Of a stretch of 64,000 nt of DNA, positions 10,410 to 22,615 are shown piece after piece (the stretch's first letter is position 1; each line of letters begins with the position of its first letter). The notes under the pieces were generated by a model. The model searched no databases, was not told the DNA's origin, and saw only the letters and a list, made by a program, of their open reading frames with translations. Origin of the DNA: Trichosphaerium sp. ATCC 40318 (lineage: Eukaryota; Discosea; Flabellinia; Trichosidae). A program made the translations under genes and the position numbers. The DNA is taken from assembly GCA_038496445.1 (NCBI GenBank), contig JALMLS010000497.1, forward strand, positions 1-64,000, given 5' to 3'.

Positions 10410-12300
10410 TCAGATATTATTAGATCGTATTCCTTCACGTATTTCAGCCATCATATTAAACATAAAATGAAGATTATTGAGACTTAGTATCATAGCACCA
10501 AGAGGTTCTTTGTTTTTAAACAAATAATGGACATAGCTATTAAGTTAACTTAGCACTTAAACAGTTACAACAACAGCTACTAAAAAAAGTAAATCATGTA
10601 CCCATAAGAGTACTCTGATATCTCAGGACAGTCTGGGTTAATACTTTTATCAAACATGTGCCTAATGTTATGTGTAAGGGAAAGAAAAAGTTAAAATACT
10701 AAAAGACTAGTTCTCTAAACAACAATAATTACCTAAACTTCTGGTTTGTTATATGAACGAGGCCATCCCTATAGTCTTCGCTTAGCTCAAACACAACTTT
10801 ACATTATAACTGTGTACCTTGTTGTAAGTTGTCCACAACGAGCTGCTCGCGTTGGATAAGCAGAATCGAATGTATCTGTTGTAAGTTAATGTTAATATTA
10901 ACATGTAGACTTTAGTAGTTTTACCAATTCCATATTTAGCGCTTCTTAGTATGTTGCTAGTATCTCCAATACCTATACGCATATAAACATTCAATAGTAA
11001 TTTCTTGATTACAACTGATTGTAACAAAAAACAGTGGTGTACCGAGTAGATGGACAGGTTTTCCTCGAGGTAGAATTGTTGACAAGAAGCCTAATCAAAT
11101 ATTGAGTTTTCATGGTCTTTTATAGACTTATGTACTCAATAACTTCTCTAGATCATCTCCAGTAGCACCCAAAGAACCACCTACACTTGTTACTTTGAAT
11201 TAGCATAGCAAAAATCTCAGAAAATCATTGCGTACCAATTGCGTGACCATCAAAAGGGAGTTGAGTCAAATAATCGACACTATACTTTCTCAGTGTTTCG
11301 TCTGTTCCACCATGAATTATAGAATACATTGCTTGTTGCTTAGGAGATTTAAGATGCTCTATAAGAGATCGTGCTTCCCATCTATCACGTGTGAAATTAG
11401 AAGCATTTCTCAAAGTAAAACGAACTTCACATTACCTATGAGATCTATGCAAAGACTCTTCAAGCTGTTCGTCACTAACATTATGTGCTAATAACTCATC
11501 CAGAGGTATAATTATATCTGAACCAAGTATTTTTTGTGCTTGTATTGTTGACTCTGGTGTTAAAGTGATAATATCTCCTGTACGGTACGACCTGTCGTAA
11601 ATACATCAATTTAATGAAAAATTAATCCTAAAAAAATCATACTTGAATTTAGCTCCTTCTTCGGTGACACCAACAAGTGTAGGTTCATGTGTACTCTTCT
11701 TTGCACCTTTAAGCTCTTTTTGAGAGGTTGTATTGGCCATTGAAAAGACCTGGAAACAAACAACAAATGTCAGAAGTGTTGACACTGTCAGTATCGCTAT
11801 AACTCTCGTACGCACTTGAAAACCTCCAGAATCAGTTATCAGCGGTCTGTCGTAGCTCATAAATTGGTGTAAGCCTCCTGCTTGTTTGATTGTTTCTAAT
11901 CCGGGATATACGAGCATGTGGTATGTATTTACAAACATGAGTGAGCTGCCTTTGGTCGTTAAAAACATTTACTTAAGAACAGCACATTTTTGGTTATTGA
12001 GCTGTTGAGGGCTCTTCTAGTTGCGATTTTACGCGTAAGATGAACTCACCAAGTGATTTAGCATGGCTGGGAAAAACTAACTTCAGAGCAGCCGCTGTGG
12101 CAACAGGAACGAAGCTAGGCGTCTCAATTGCTCCATGAGGGGTCCTTTGACACGATTTAGACTCAATTTATTTGACAAACGTACTGAATAACGCCAACGC
12201 GCGCTAGAGACTTTGTAGATTGGTGTGTTACTTTGAAAGAAAAATAGTCAGGTGGTACACGTTTATCGAACCTTTCGTTAGTAAGTTTCGCCTGGTTAGC
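10410..12300 (-). CDS. QTRT1: Queuine tRNA-ribosyltransferase catalytic subunit
   Basis: This enzyme swaps guanine-34 for queuine in tRNAs with GUN anticodons. Spliced landmarks run in family order: KVTHQSTKSLARVGVIQ, TPHGAIETPSFVPVAT, NTYHMLVYPGLE, TDSGGFQVFS (active-site Asp), the THEPTLVG region, SIIHGGTDETLR, GSLGATGDDL, KPVHLLGIGD, GIDTFDSAYPTRAARCGQL (the nucleophile Asp motif), and the C-terminal LGAMILSLNNLHF...IREGIR. At least seven introns are needed, for example 12145-12184 (40 bases). The zinc site is odd: around 10610-10660 the expected C-x-C-x2-C reads NPDCPEISEY, keeping one Cys, with the following His (YVHYLF) present. The start codon was not found; it is probably on an exon beyond about 12300. 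In eukaryotes QTRT1 pairs with QTRT2; no partner lies in this window. Confidence 0.88.
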
Positions 12301-12527
12301 GTTAGAACGCACTCTTTAGGGTCTGTGTAGCCATAATCAGCAAACCGCTTCATAGTCCTGGCGCATTTCGCCGCTACACTAGCCATACTTTGCTACATGA
12401 AGCGTAGTGTTCAAAAAAACTGGACAGGCAGTTAAGGCGGCTTTTTTCGGACTTCGCGCTAATTTTATTTTTACGCCTGAAGCGAGTCTCTGGTGTTACA
12501 TTAATTGTTACAAGCGCCTTCTTCATC

Positions 12528-15500
12528 ATGGAAGCTGACGATGATGTTGTATCTCTTGAAAAGAAAATTGAGGGCCTTAGCCAAAAGGTAGAAAGCAAGA
12601 GAGCGGTAGTAGATGAGCTAAATAAACAAATATCGGCCAAACTGCAAATATTACAACGACACTTCTCCAAAGACGACCTGGCGGATATTCAAGGCCTTAT
12701 TGAGCTTGAAAAAGAAGAGGAGGAGAAATACCTAGATAGCAGGAAGGCGTACTACGCTAAATTAGCCCTATGGCGCTCTAAGGTTATTATCATCCTAAAA
12801 TCGGGCAACAAAACTGCTATTCAACAGTCGTTGTCTGGATCAGCTTTGCTGAGCTCTTCACAATACCTACGGCGCACAATGTCAATGGCAGACGCTGGTG
12901 GAGCTCTACACGACGATTTTGGCACTTGGGAGATTGACAATGATGAAATCAAATTCAAATCTAGTGATTGCATTGGTACGCGTTTACACAGAGTAACTTC
13001 GTAAAACTGCACTCCAACCGCCAGAATTTTTTAGAGAAAGAATGCCAAGTTAACAGAATTAGGTTCTGGTACTTTCGGTACAGTCTACAAAGGAACATGC
13101 CGTGGAAAAAAGGTTGCTGTAAAAGTGCTCAGGAAACAAAACTTCAACCAAAAAGTAATTGAGGACTTTAAACGCGAATGTTCAGTTATGAGGTACGTAA
13201 TAAACGCATTCTACAGCTTTGTAGGTTGACACTAAAAAAACTAGCAAACTGAAGCATCCCAACATTCTCTTATTTATGGGTGCTTGTACTATCGCTGGCA
13301 AGCTTAAAATCGGTAAGTTATTGACACTAAAACGCAAAAGGCGTTATGTTAATTTTATTTGGGTTTTTTTTTTTTTGATTTAACGACGTCTTACTCTTCT
13401 TTAGTCACCGAGGTTGCTGAGAATGGTAGCGTTGAAGATGTTCTAAAGGATAAATCACGTAAATTAAGCTTTCACCGTAAAATGATGATTGCTAAGGACA
13501 CAGCAGCTGTACGCAAGCTCAATTCTGTTTTTATTGTTTAGCTTAAAACAAGTTTCACAGAAAATAGTTTACCCAAAAGTTTTCAACTTTTTTTTTTGTG
13601 ATTTTGATGCTGTAGCTCTTATTGATTGCTTTATTTGTGTTTACTAAATTTTTAGGGTATGACGTGGTTGCATTGTATGAATCCTGTATTACTTCATCTT
13701 GACCTTAAGCCTGCTAATCTATTGGTGAGTTAGGCTTGTCTCGAAATTTTGGATCTTTTTTTCTGTTGTTTTTTTTTTTGGGTGTTCTGTTAACAGTATT
13801 ATTCAAGTTGATGGCTGATTGGTCTGTCAAAATAGCTGATTTTGGTCTATGCACTGTTTTGGATACTCAAAAAGGGTCACAGATTACAGCATCGGGTAAT
13901 TTGTGTTTTGCACTGAATTTACCCATCAACCTAAAGAGAGTTCTTTTTCTTCTTTTGGTTCTTATTTTTTAATATAGGAACACCTGTTTATATGGCCCCA
14001 GAGATGTTTTTAAATGATCCTAAACCCTCAAAGAAATGTGACGTGTTTGCTTTTGGCATAAGTACGAAACTTTTTTTTTTTGGTTTTCTTTTGTTTATTT
14101 TTCGGGTTTCTTCTTGGTGTTTTAAACTGACTCTCGCGCCAATACCATATGAATAGAATGTAAACATTGAAGTTGTATTAATTATTCTCTTAGTTTTGTG
14201 GGAGTTAATATCAGAATTGGTCCCATACGAAGGTCAGTATTCTAATGTTCATCAACTTGTTGGTGCTATTATGGAGAGAGATGTAAGGCCTTCAATACCT
14301 AGATACTGTCCAAGCAAACTTGAGAATTTGATAATGAAGTGCTGGAGTAAAAACCCAGCAGGAAGACCAGGTAAGGAGCAATGCCTCAGGGCGTCATTTG
14401 GTTTAAAAATCTTATGTTTTTTTTAGAATTCAAGTCATTGCTTGACATCTCAATATTCGATGATATTATACTTCAAGCCGTTACAATGGGTAATTCAGAA
14501 TGTACTCGTATGTGGAAGGGTTTTGGAGAGGTATGTATTAATGAACAAAAAACATTGGATTCGTTGAAACATTGAATTTTTGTATTTTCTTTTTGGCGTT
14601 TTTGTGCTTACTTTTGTGTTAGGGTGTTGGTTCTGTACCTTGGAATCACTTCTTAACTGCATTTTGTAAAGTCATTAAGGTCAATAAGTCACCTCTTGAC
14701 CCTCTATTCATTAGTTTAAAGTACGTGAACCAAATCCATTATAATTTATACGGCTGTTTTGTCTTGTTAACACAGTTTTTTTGAAGGTGGGTACTTGATG
14801 TTGACAAGAAGCCAGAACAAGGAAAAGTAACTCTAGAAGCATTTAAAAGATTCTTGCAATGGTTTGGACCAATTACAGCTGGCACAGTTGTTCTCGAACA
14901 CATTCATCAACTCTTGAGTCAAAAGTACGAAAAAACCATTTTATTTTCTTTTCTTTTGCTCTTGATTAATTTTACTTTCAGGTGGTTTCATGGTGTAAAG
15001 AGTGCAGCAGATGCTGAGACAGATTTAAGACGATTTCATAAGAAGGTAACTTCATTTTTATTTCATTTAATTTTTTTTATGGATATATTTCCATGTATCT
15101 TTTTTAATCCTTATGTAACCTTCCTATATTTATATATATATGTATATTAGCGTGGTAAAAAATGCAAGGTATGTTAGATTATTTTACTGCAATAGCAATG
15201 TGTTAAAGCTAATTGTTGTTATTTGTTCTTCTCGCTTTTTTCAGTTTTTTGTTCTTGTTCTCATAATGTTTTAGGGTGGATTCTTAGTACGGTTCAGTTC
15301 TCGTGGAACAGGATCATTTACTATAACATTCTCTAATCGAAAGGATGGTAAGATACTTCATTACCGTGTACCAGATCAACACAAGTATGATTTAATGGGA
15401 TTTGTACGAACTTTCAAAAAGAAAAAGAAGTTGGGCGATCCAGTGCCAAGTCCTTATGAAGGTACTATCTAATACTCCAGAAACAAAACAACCACTTATA

Positions 15501-15699
15501 TATGTATCATTTTCTTACCAATTCATTTCTCTGTCGTTGGTTTTTGGGTCACGTGACCTTACTTGGAAAGAAGTGAATTGATTTTTTTTTAGAGCATCTT
15601 GAAGAAGCTGAACGTGCTGTACTTTACCTTGGTGAGGGCTCAGGTGGAGCTCAGTCACTTACACAAGTTGATATGCCAAAAATAGAAATGATACTCTAG
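12528..15699 (+). CDS. TKL-type protein kinase with C-terminal SH2 domain (Shk-like)
   Basis: N-terminal coiled coil (about residues 5-85), then a kinase domain: IELGSGTFGTVYKG (P-loop), VAVKVL (Lys), KHPNILLFMGAC, HLDLKPANLL (catalytic Asp kept, HRD Arg is Leu), ADFGLC, TPVYMAPEMF, DVFAFGI. A linker with an EF-hand-like stretch (LDVDKKPEQGKVTLEAFKRF) and FLQWFGP leads to an SH2 domain: WFHGVKSAADAE, GGFLVRFSSRGTGSFTIT with the phosphotyrosine-binding Arg in FLVRF. This order matches the Shk kinases of Dictyostelium, which bridge phosphotyrosine recognition to Ser/Thr or dual-specificity phosphorylation. About ten introns are present, most T-rich; one (ending near 15592) contains TCACGTGA. 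The catalytic residues suggest an active enzyme. It is divergent from QTRT1. Confidence 0.9.
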
Positions 15700-16246
15700 A
15701 AGAGAAGAACTTTTCAACCTCAAAAAAAAAAAACTGACCAAAACACCTTTAACTTCCTACCTTGTACTATTAGAAAAAAAAAACCAATAAAAACTAACCT
15801 AAAACTGCCCATGAGATGCAGCGAATTGGGTAGTTTGTAATTCTTTCTTAATAGGTTGGTTTGTTTCTTCTCTGTAAGGTTCGCACGTGATATCCTTAAA
15901 ATAACGTAAAAGTAAACAAAGACACTTTAGTTCCGGTTCTTTTATTTTACCGTATTGAAATCGTAAGCAAACGCGTGTGAGCGTGCTATTAGGCAAAAAA
16001 AAATCGGACAAACATAACGCAAACATCCGGAGAAATCACGATTTAGCACGTGATTAAAAATACTTCTTATTTGAAATCAAAGCTCTTAAATCCCGACAAT
16101 ATAGAGCCTTACAGTACTCGTCCAACTTATAGTGTGATCGTGGATGTATTTTTGTTTCCGAGATGATCGTGTGGCAACGAGTTTTTTTCTGAGAATACAA
16201 AGTGGCAACTCACACAAAAATTTCAAAACAATAAGGACAACACAAC
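15700..16246. other. Noncoding stretch
   Basis: Holds the 3' end of the kinase gene (AATAAA-like word near 15786) and the promoter of the C2-like gene. Two CACGTG words lie at 15884-15889 and 16047-16052. No gene seen. Confidence 0.4.
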
Positions 16247-16717
16247 ATGTCTACAACTTCTCTCATTAAACAATTGAAACAAGGATCTATTGGGTCTATA
16301 TACATTAAAATAGATAAACTATCAAACGCTAATTGGCCATGCAAAGAGCTTTGTTTTCAAGTATCAACATGGTCTAAAACACAAAGCACTAAACCTCAGA
16401 AACAACGGACATCATTTGACTCTTTTAAAAATATAACACAACGAGGCTGGCTAATACCACTCACTCTAAATAACATAGAAGTATCTGGAGGTGAAACACT
16501 TTTTTTAGTATTCAAAATTAAACAACAAAAATCAAACAAAACACTGGCGAAGGCATACATAAACATTGAAGATTTCAACCTTGTTGGAACACCTTTCAAA
16601 GGAACATTTGAAGTAAATCTACATTCACATAGAGGAACTCAAGATCCAAATATTCGAATAGTATTAGGGCATGAGCCAGCACGTGGGCTCTTTTTGCAAG
16701 CACTCCTAAAAAAATGA
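16247..16717 (+). CDS. C2-like beta-sandwich protein, tail truncated by a frame shift
   Basis: Intron-free reading frame of 156 residues. The pattern of short hydrophobic strands (GSIYIKIDKL, CKELCFQVSTW, WLIPLTL, ETLFLVFKIK, AKAYINIEDF, GTFEVNL, RIVLGHEP) resembles a C2-type beta sandwich, but I see no calcium-binding Asp cluster, so this is a fold guess. The last 12 residues are out of frame compared with the second copy at 22203: one base is missing in the GGGCT-CTTTTT stretch near 16689, which ends the protein early at LLKK. The second copy continues with a basic, Ser/Arg-rich tail. Either this copy lost its tail or the other gained it. Confidence 0.6.
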   Translation: MSTTSLIKQLKQGSIGSIYIKIDKLSNANWPCKELCFQVSTWSKTQSTKPQKQRTSFDSFKNITQRGWLIPLTLNNIEVSGGETLFLVFKIKQQKSNKTLAKAYINIEDFNLVGTPFKGTFEVNLHSHRGTQDPNIRIVLGHEPARGLFLQALLKK

Positions 16718-16830
16718 AGGCAAAACAAATTAAATCACGTGGTTGTAAACCCCAGTCAACACGGAGTCGAAGTCCTTGTTACAACAATCTAATATTCTCA
16801 CATGGCGTGTACATATAAATAAAGAACATT
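16497..16830 (+). repeat. Segmental duplicate, copy A (partner at 22203-22537)
   Basis: About 330 bases here match 22203-22537 with few differences, starting at CACTTTTTTTAGTATTC and running through the end of the reading frame into the 3' flank (GGCGTGTACAT.TAAA). The partner lacks the 5' half of the gene. Confidence 0.85.
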
Positions 16831-17343
16831 ATTACTAGTCATGACGAGTTTGAATTCAATCTGTCAAGTACTTGCTAGGGCAGGGGAAAAAAAGTAGAGA
16901 ATTTGAACGATTTGAACTGTATTGTGCCAGTTTTCGTATTGTAGTTACACGTAATATTTAGTAGATATCTTGTCGCAATTATAGTTGAGATAACACAAAT
17001 ATTGTTACCAGATCCTAGACCCAACTACAAAGGAATGCTAGACTTTCGTGACATTTGCCAAAAACTCGATTTAATCAAATGTTCCTATTTTAGGGTGTGA
17101 TAGAGCTTGTACATCTTTCATATGATTATTGTACTCACAGCACTTTAATGATGATTCTACCATTTCAGTTAATTAAAACTGTTTATAAACACTAGATTTA
17201 CCTGTATCATCATAAGGCACAGTATCTTTTCCGACATTTTTACTACCAATTAATCTGGAATGTATGCTTTTCCTCTCATTAAACGATTTGCCCGTACTTC
17301 GTCCACTCACATCAAGCTAACAAGTAAAGATGTAAGTGTTAGG
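16831..17343. other. Noncoding stretch
   Basis: 3' flank between two convergent genes. No exon that I can support; some minus-strand pieces near 17200-17343 could be last exons of the LRR gene. Confidence 0.3.
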
Positions 17344-20300
17344 TCAAAATATTGAACATCTTTTTTTTACCTTGCGTAATGATTTGCGGTGTTCAAATAA
17401 TTTATCGACGGATTCATCAGTCAGAGTTATTGAAGCAAGTCCAAGATTAACAAGCTTAGGAAAAGGAAATACTTTTGAAGGAGTTGATAGCCAATTTACA
17501 ATTTTTTTGTTCCCATTTAAATTTAATGTCGTCATGTTATCCATTGCCGTGTCACCCCATGATATATTTGAAATCTCAGAACATTCTCGAAATTGTACAG
17601 TAACCAACTGTGGTGCATTAAATTTTACAGAACAGAGGTTTTCCATGTCGCTGAGCACTAGCAAAAACATTAAATAACTTTTTCGAACAAAAAAATCAAG
17701 CTTGCAAAAACGATAAGGACACAAACTGGGTTGATGATTAGCAAGTGCTGATAAAGGTTTTATATAGCATAAATACGTACTGATAGACATCAAGGTGCTA
17801 CTTTGGATATTTAATTCGGTGACTATTAACTTAGAAAAGAATAGAGATTCCAATTGTTTCAAGCGGCAAATCATGTTTGTAAAGTTTGGCAGTGTAATCA
17901 GTAGTAAAATAGAAATGGGAATTTTTAAGTAATCCACCCTGTTTTCCTATGGGAAAAGTAGACGGAAAAACTCTTCCTTAATTCCCATTGAATTTATATG
18001 AAATTCCGTAAGTATTACTCATAGAATTCTTAGAGTATTACTTTTGGAATTGCATATGTATTTTATATAGAATTCTCTATGTATTCTTTATAGCATTTCT
18101 TAATGTATTTTTTGTAGATTTCAATAAAAAATACTTTATAAATTACACAAAATATTATTCAATACTTTGGTTCAGATTTAATGCAAAGTCATTTTATTTA
18201 TTGATCATTACAAAATACAAACATCCTAAATAATACGTACAAGTTAAATACATCGTGTCTTCATAAACGAAAGAAGTAATTTGATCGCATTTGGTTTTGA
18301 GAGCCTGAACAATAATTAATGCGTTTGTAAACGCTAAATTAAGAACGTGTAGGGTTTTTTGATAAATTAAGTGGAAATAAGCTTTAAAAACAACGTACTT
18401 GGAGTTAATGCTTTAAATACATTCTTTAATGGTGTAATAAGGCTGTTGCAATGCTTTAATCATCCTAAAACAGATAAGTAAGAGATATTTATGTTTAAGT
18501 GATTTTCCAAACCACCTAAAACGCGTTCTCTGTTACTTTTTGGATTAACGCACTTTAACCTGTACCATTGGTTTTTTCACCTTTAATAATAGCATGTGGA
18601 TATTGTTTGCTAGAAAAACCTATGTACCTAAGGTGTCGATGGTTTTTTGCAAATATAAAACTAAACCCTAACCCTAACTTAATTTGTACTTACATAAACC
18701 TCAACCCTAGCCCTAACCCTAACCCTAACTAAATTAGTACATTATTTGGTGGATTTTGTACAATAATTCTGAAAATTCCGTATTTAAGGGAATATTATGG
18801 TAATTCTATCAAAAATCCTGCCATAAAAAAAAATAAAAATAAGAATTCTTCACAAATTACCTTAAAAATCCCTAAAACAAAGGAATTTAGTGGGATTTAT
18901 ATCCAAAATCCCGTTTTCATTTTACCACTGATGTTCATATTGGAGAGGATTTGTTTGACTTCGGTTTTACATTCTGGGCAAATGTTTGTAAACTTGTCAG
19001 GTTGTGTAATGTTCATATTGGAGAGTATTAACTGTTTGATTTTGTTTGTACGTTCAGTAAGGCTGGGTAGAGCGCCTGAAACAGAAAGATATTCCTCAAC
19101 ATAAATAAACAAAAAAAGACAAAATAGTTAAATAAAGAAAAGCGTTTTCAAAGCACTTATAAGGCGTACAAGATTTGGACAATCTATGATCAGTCCACCA
19201 TCCTTTGCTTCTTTTAAATCCATGTACACCAATGTTTCATTATACAGCGTAAATGAGTCTAGTTTTCCAGTAATAGTACAAAACTTTAACTTTTTACTTC
19301 TAATCACAGCTTTGATACATTTTCTGTCTCCTAGTTTTAGCATTAGAATACTGAGGAAAAAGTTGTTTTAGAGGATGGCACTTTGGTCAAATTATGAGTA
19401 ACTCTAAAATCTGAAGAAAAACAGAATGTGTGCTCTGGCTGAATTATTTGACGTTCAAAAAGGTAGTACATGCCTTTAGCATAGAAGTATTCAAGCACCG
19501 GAAATCCTACAGTTTCTACGTTTTGTGACTTGAGATCGTCTTCGCTTCTGAAATGTCGGAGCTTTTGAACCTTTAATTTTGCAGGTATTTCAATGTTTTG
19601 GGTACTAGGGATATCAATTATTTCAACGAACGATATAGAAGAAAATATAAGCAGCTAGGATTGACAGGAAACAGGGGTCGTACTGGTGTAGAATTGTGCA
19701 ACTTTTATCAAAACAAAGTTTTGAATGAAATGTTTCTTTACTTCCGTTTGCGTTTAAGGCAACTTCGCTTGAGATATGAGCTTCAACAAGATGGGGCGCT
19801 TCAATAGAAACCTACAAGAAAATGTTACTATTGTTGTCAAGAACTTGAAACGTACGTGACCATTGTAATTGTCAATATTTAGTTTACGCAATGATGTTGA
19901 TTTAATAGCGATTTCTGGTACAAGTTCATCACTGTAATAACTCAAGTCTAGACCTTCAAGATTTTTGGCCAGGTCTGCAATATGTTCTACCTACAAAATC
20001 AAAATTAAATGACCAAAATTCAATTGGCATTTTTGTACATACTGCAGCTTTAGAGACGCGGATTTCAGTTAGTTTCAAGCTCTTGAGCATTGGTAATTCA
20101 AGATTAAATCCTTTACAAAAGGTTACTTGAGAAATCTGAAGCTCACTACAATAGTAATTAGTCGAAATGTATAACCATAGCGATTTACATACTGAAGGTT
20201 TGAAAGTCTCAACTGAAAGTCTTTTGAGTACTCTGGTTTTTTTTTGTTGCACCACACAAGCGCAAGACTTGTTGCGTTGCTCAGGAGTTTAACACTATCA

Positions 20301-21995
20301 AGTATTGCAATAAACTCTTTTGAAGCTCCGTCATAGTGAATGTGGATTGTTTTACACCTAGAAATATAAGCAAGTAACTGCGTAAAGCGACAAAGAGATT
20401 CTTAAGGGCGCAATATTGATACAAAAACATTCTGAAAGCTCTTATTTTTGTATGTAGTTAAGAATTTGTAGAACGTACACTTTCAACCGGAAAAACAAGT
20501 CTCGCTCAAATGATGATAACCTAACTTTGAGGTGTTTCAAGTACGTCAGTTTGTTCCTAAGTTGATTATTGAAAATATGATCATATTTTTTGTTCTGAGT
20601 TTTAGAGGGCACGCACTGTTTTAAAAGGTGAAGAATAAGATCACAAAGCTTGCTACAAACAGCTGCTTTAAGTGAAAGTGTTTGAAGAGTACAAAATGTT
20701 GCTAGTGTGACAAGCCAAGCACAATCCAATGGATTCTACGACAAACAGTCGAAAATTAGTAATTATATTTATTGTAAACTCAGTCTTACCTCAGCTGCAC
20801 ATCCGCCATAACGCGTAAGGACATCCGTCTTTTTTCCCTGGGCAGTACTTTTCATGAAGTCTAAAGTCTAGAAGAGTAAGAAAAAGAAAAAAAAAACAGA
20901 AGATAACTACTGAAAAAGTACTTACCACGGACTGCAAATTGGTGCAATAGGCAGCTATCTGTGTTAGCTCTCTTAAACAAATAAAATCAGTACAACTTTT
21001 TAGTATTAGGTAGGAGTGCGTACTTTTCCAGTATACGAGGGTCAGAGACACCTAATAAACACGTCAGGTTATTTTTTGGCTGTGGTACTGCGTACCTCCA
21101 AAAAAAATAGACCTAACTCTAAATTTCCTCCTCAGTGCAGTTGTGACATCTTCTGTATAGTAGGTGTATCATCTGCTGTGAGATGAAGCCAGAAGTGTTT
21201 TCGACAAGCTGAACAAGCAGCAGTACAAGCGATAAAGTCATGGCTACTCAATAATTGAGTCAGTCGAACCAGCACAGCGGCAAACTACGTAAATTAATTT
21301 AGGCAGGCACGTGACTTTTTAAAATAAAACGCACCTTTCCTCCGAGAGGTTTTTCTTCGTCAGTACGTGAACTTTCTGGCGTTTCTTCTCTAGTTCAATC
21401 ATAAGAATGAGTTGCAGTACTGCAAAACTTACAAAGATCCTGTTTCGTCTTCAATGTCTGCAGCATCTTGTTGATCTTTGATTGATTCCAGCTCAACTGC
21501 TGTATCATATTTTGCCATTTTGCATGGAATTTTTTGAGTCTTTACGACGGTTGGGGTTTGTGCTGGATATGGATACACAGATTGACGGAGTAGTTGAGCA
21601 ATGAGTTGAGGACAAAGTTTGAGAATAGCCTCTAACAGCTTTCTACGGGTGCCTGTAGCTAATTAAACGCGTATTACAATGACGTATTTGCGTACTATGG
21701 TTAAAGCCAAAACCTACTAACATTGTGTCATTAAGCTCCATGAGGGATATTCCATCTATTTGATTCTCTCTTGGCATGGAGTCAGGAAAAGGCGTACAAT
21801 AATCGAAACAAACCTCAGCTTTTCTACACATTGCCCCAAGCCTTCTTTGGATAACCAATCGCTCACTCTATCACACGTCCAATACCTGGCCATCTCGTAG
21901 GATCTATTTGAAGTATTTGTTGCTATGGTCAATTTTTTTAGGAGCGAATTGTTAAGCAGTGCCACTCGTTGTAGACACGTGCGTGGAATGTTCAC
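17344..21995 (-). CDS. SAM / F-box-like / leucine-rich repeat protein, many exons
   Basis: Read from 21995 downward: a SAM domain (YWTCDRVSDWLSKEGLGQCV, then ENQIDGISLMEL, then TGTRRKLLEAI after introns), an acidic linker, an F-box-like helix pair (FAAVLVRLTQLLSSHDFIA, CRKHFWLHL) near 21150-21290, then scattered LRR pieces (CTNLQSVV, LQTLSLKAAVC, LTYLKHLKVRL, MLKSLKLTEIRVS, NLEGLDLSYYSDE, LRKLNIDNY, FPKLVNLGLASITLTD). This resembles FBXL substrate adaptors of SCF ligases with a SAM domain added. The exons are irregular and some junctions fail to keep frame, so one gene, two genes, or partly decayed sequence are all possible. A roughly 950-base noncoding insert separates the last exon block (17344-17937) from the rest. 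Confidence 0.5.
17998..18145. repeat. Degenerate tandem repeat, unit about 24 bases
   Basis: Six successive units follow the pattern GAATTC..TA.GTATT..TTATA: for example GAATTCTTAGAGTATTAC, GAATTGCATATGTATTTT and GAATTCTCTATGTATTCT, fading to GATTTCAATAAAAAATAC. Confidence 0.6.
18664..18730. repeat. Interstitial telomere-like repeats (CCCTAA)n
   Basis: Two clusters: AACCCTAACCCTAACTT at the left, then CAACCCTAGCCCTAACCCTAACCCTAACT at the right, separated by about 30 bases that look like a diverged copy. CCCTAA/TTAGGG is the telomere repeat of many eukaryotes, including amoebae. It lies far from any visible chromosome end. Confidence 0.8.
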
Positions 21996-22202
21996 TAGTT
22001 GTTATTGTTTGAAGCTCATAAAAAAATAACAAGCGTAGTTGGCAGAGTTTTTGCTATGCTTTGGCAACGTTGATACTGATGTTGCATGATATAGCAGGAA
22101 CGTTTTTGTTCGATGTAAATACCCTAAGGGCTGCTGAGCGCTCTAGTTACGACAAATGGCATAAAAGTTATTTTGACAAAACGTTACTATTGTCCAAGAT
22201 TA

Positions 22203-22526
22203 CCACTTTTTTTAGTATTCAAAATTAAACATCACAAATCAAACAAAACACTGGCGAAGGCATACATAAACATTGAAGATTTCAACCTTGTTGGAACACC
22301 TTTCAAAGGAACATTTGAAGTAAATCTACATTCACATAGAGGAACTCAAGATCCAAATATTCGAATAGTATTAGGGCATGAGCCAGCATGTGGGCTGCTT
22401 TTTGCAAGCACTCCTAAAAAAATGAAGGCAAAACAAATTAAATCACGTGGTTGTAAACCCCAGTCAACACGGAGTCGAAGTCCTTGTTACAACAATCTAA
22501 TATTCTCACGTGGCGTGTACATGTAA
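22203..22526 (+). pseudogene. Partial second copy of the C2-like gene
   Basis: Nearly identical to the 3' two-thirds of the gene at 16247, starting mid-codon at the T-rich stretch before FLVFKIK. The first half of the protein is missing, and the flanking open frame to the left has no features. In contrast to copy A this copy keeps a longer, basic tail (KAKQIKSRGCKPQSTRSR) with a stop at 22524-22526. It is probably a truncated duplicate; it would be a gene only if a new 5' exon had been captured. Confidence 0.75.
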
Positions 22527-22615
22527 AATAAAGAACAATATTCATGAATTAAATCTGTCACTTTTTTCTTCTGACTTTATAATCAGCGAACAGTCTTCTT
22601 CTCACAAAAACATCT

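Larger units (their letters stand above)
17938..18896. other. AT-rich insert inside or after the LRR gene
   Basis: Much longer than the other introns here. Both edges carry GAAA(A)TTCCGTA words (near 17999 and 18773). It contains a degenerate tandem repeat, a telomere-like tract, and a central part (about 18190-18480) where minus-strand exons with a clean intron (GTACGTTG...TTGTTCAG) and an AATAAA word near 18190-18200 can be drawn. It could therefore hold the true 3' end of the LRR gene, or be a mobile insert. Confidence 0.4.

Noticed and set aside
19598-19807. Plus-strand open frame inside the LRR gene
   Set aside because: Antisense to LRR exons that read well on the minus strand.
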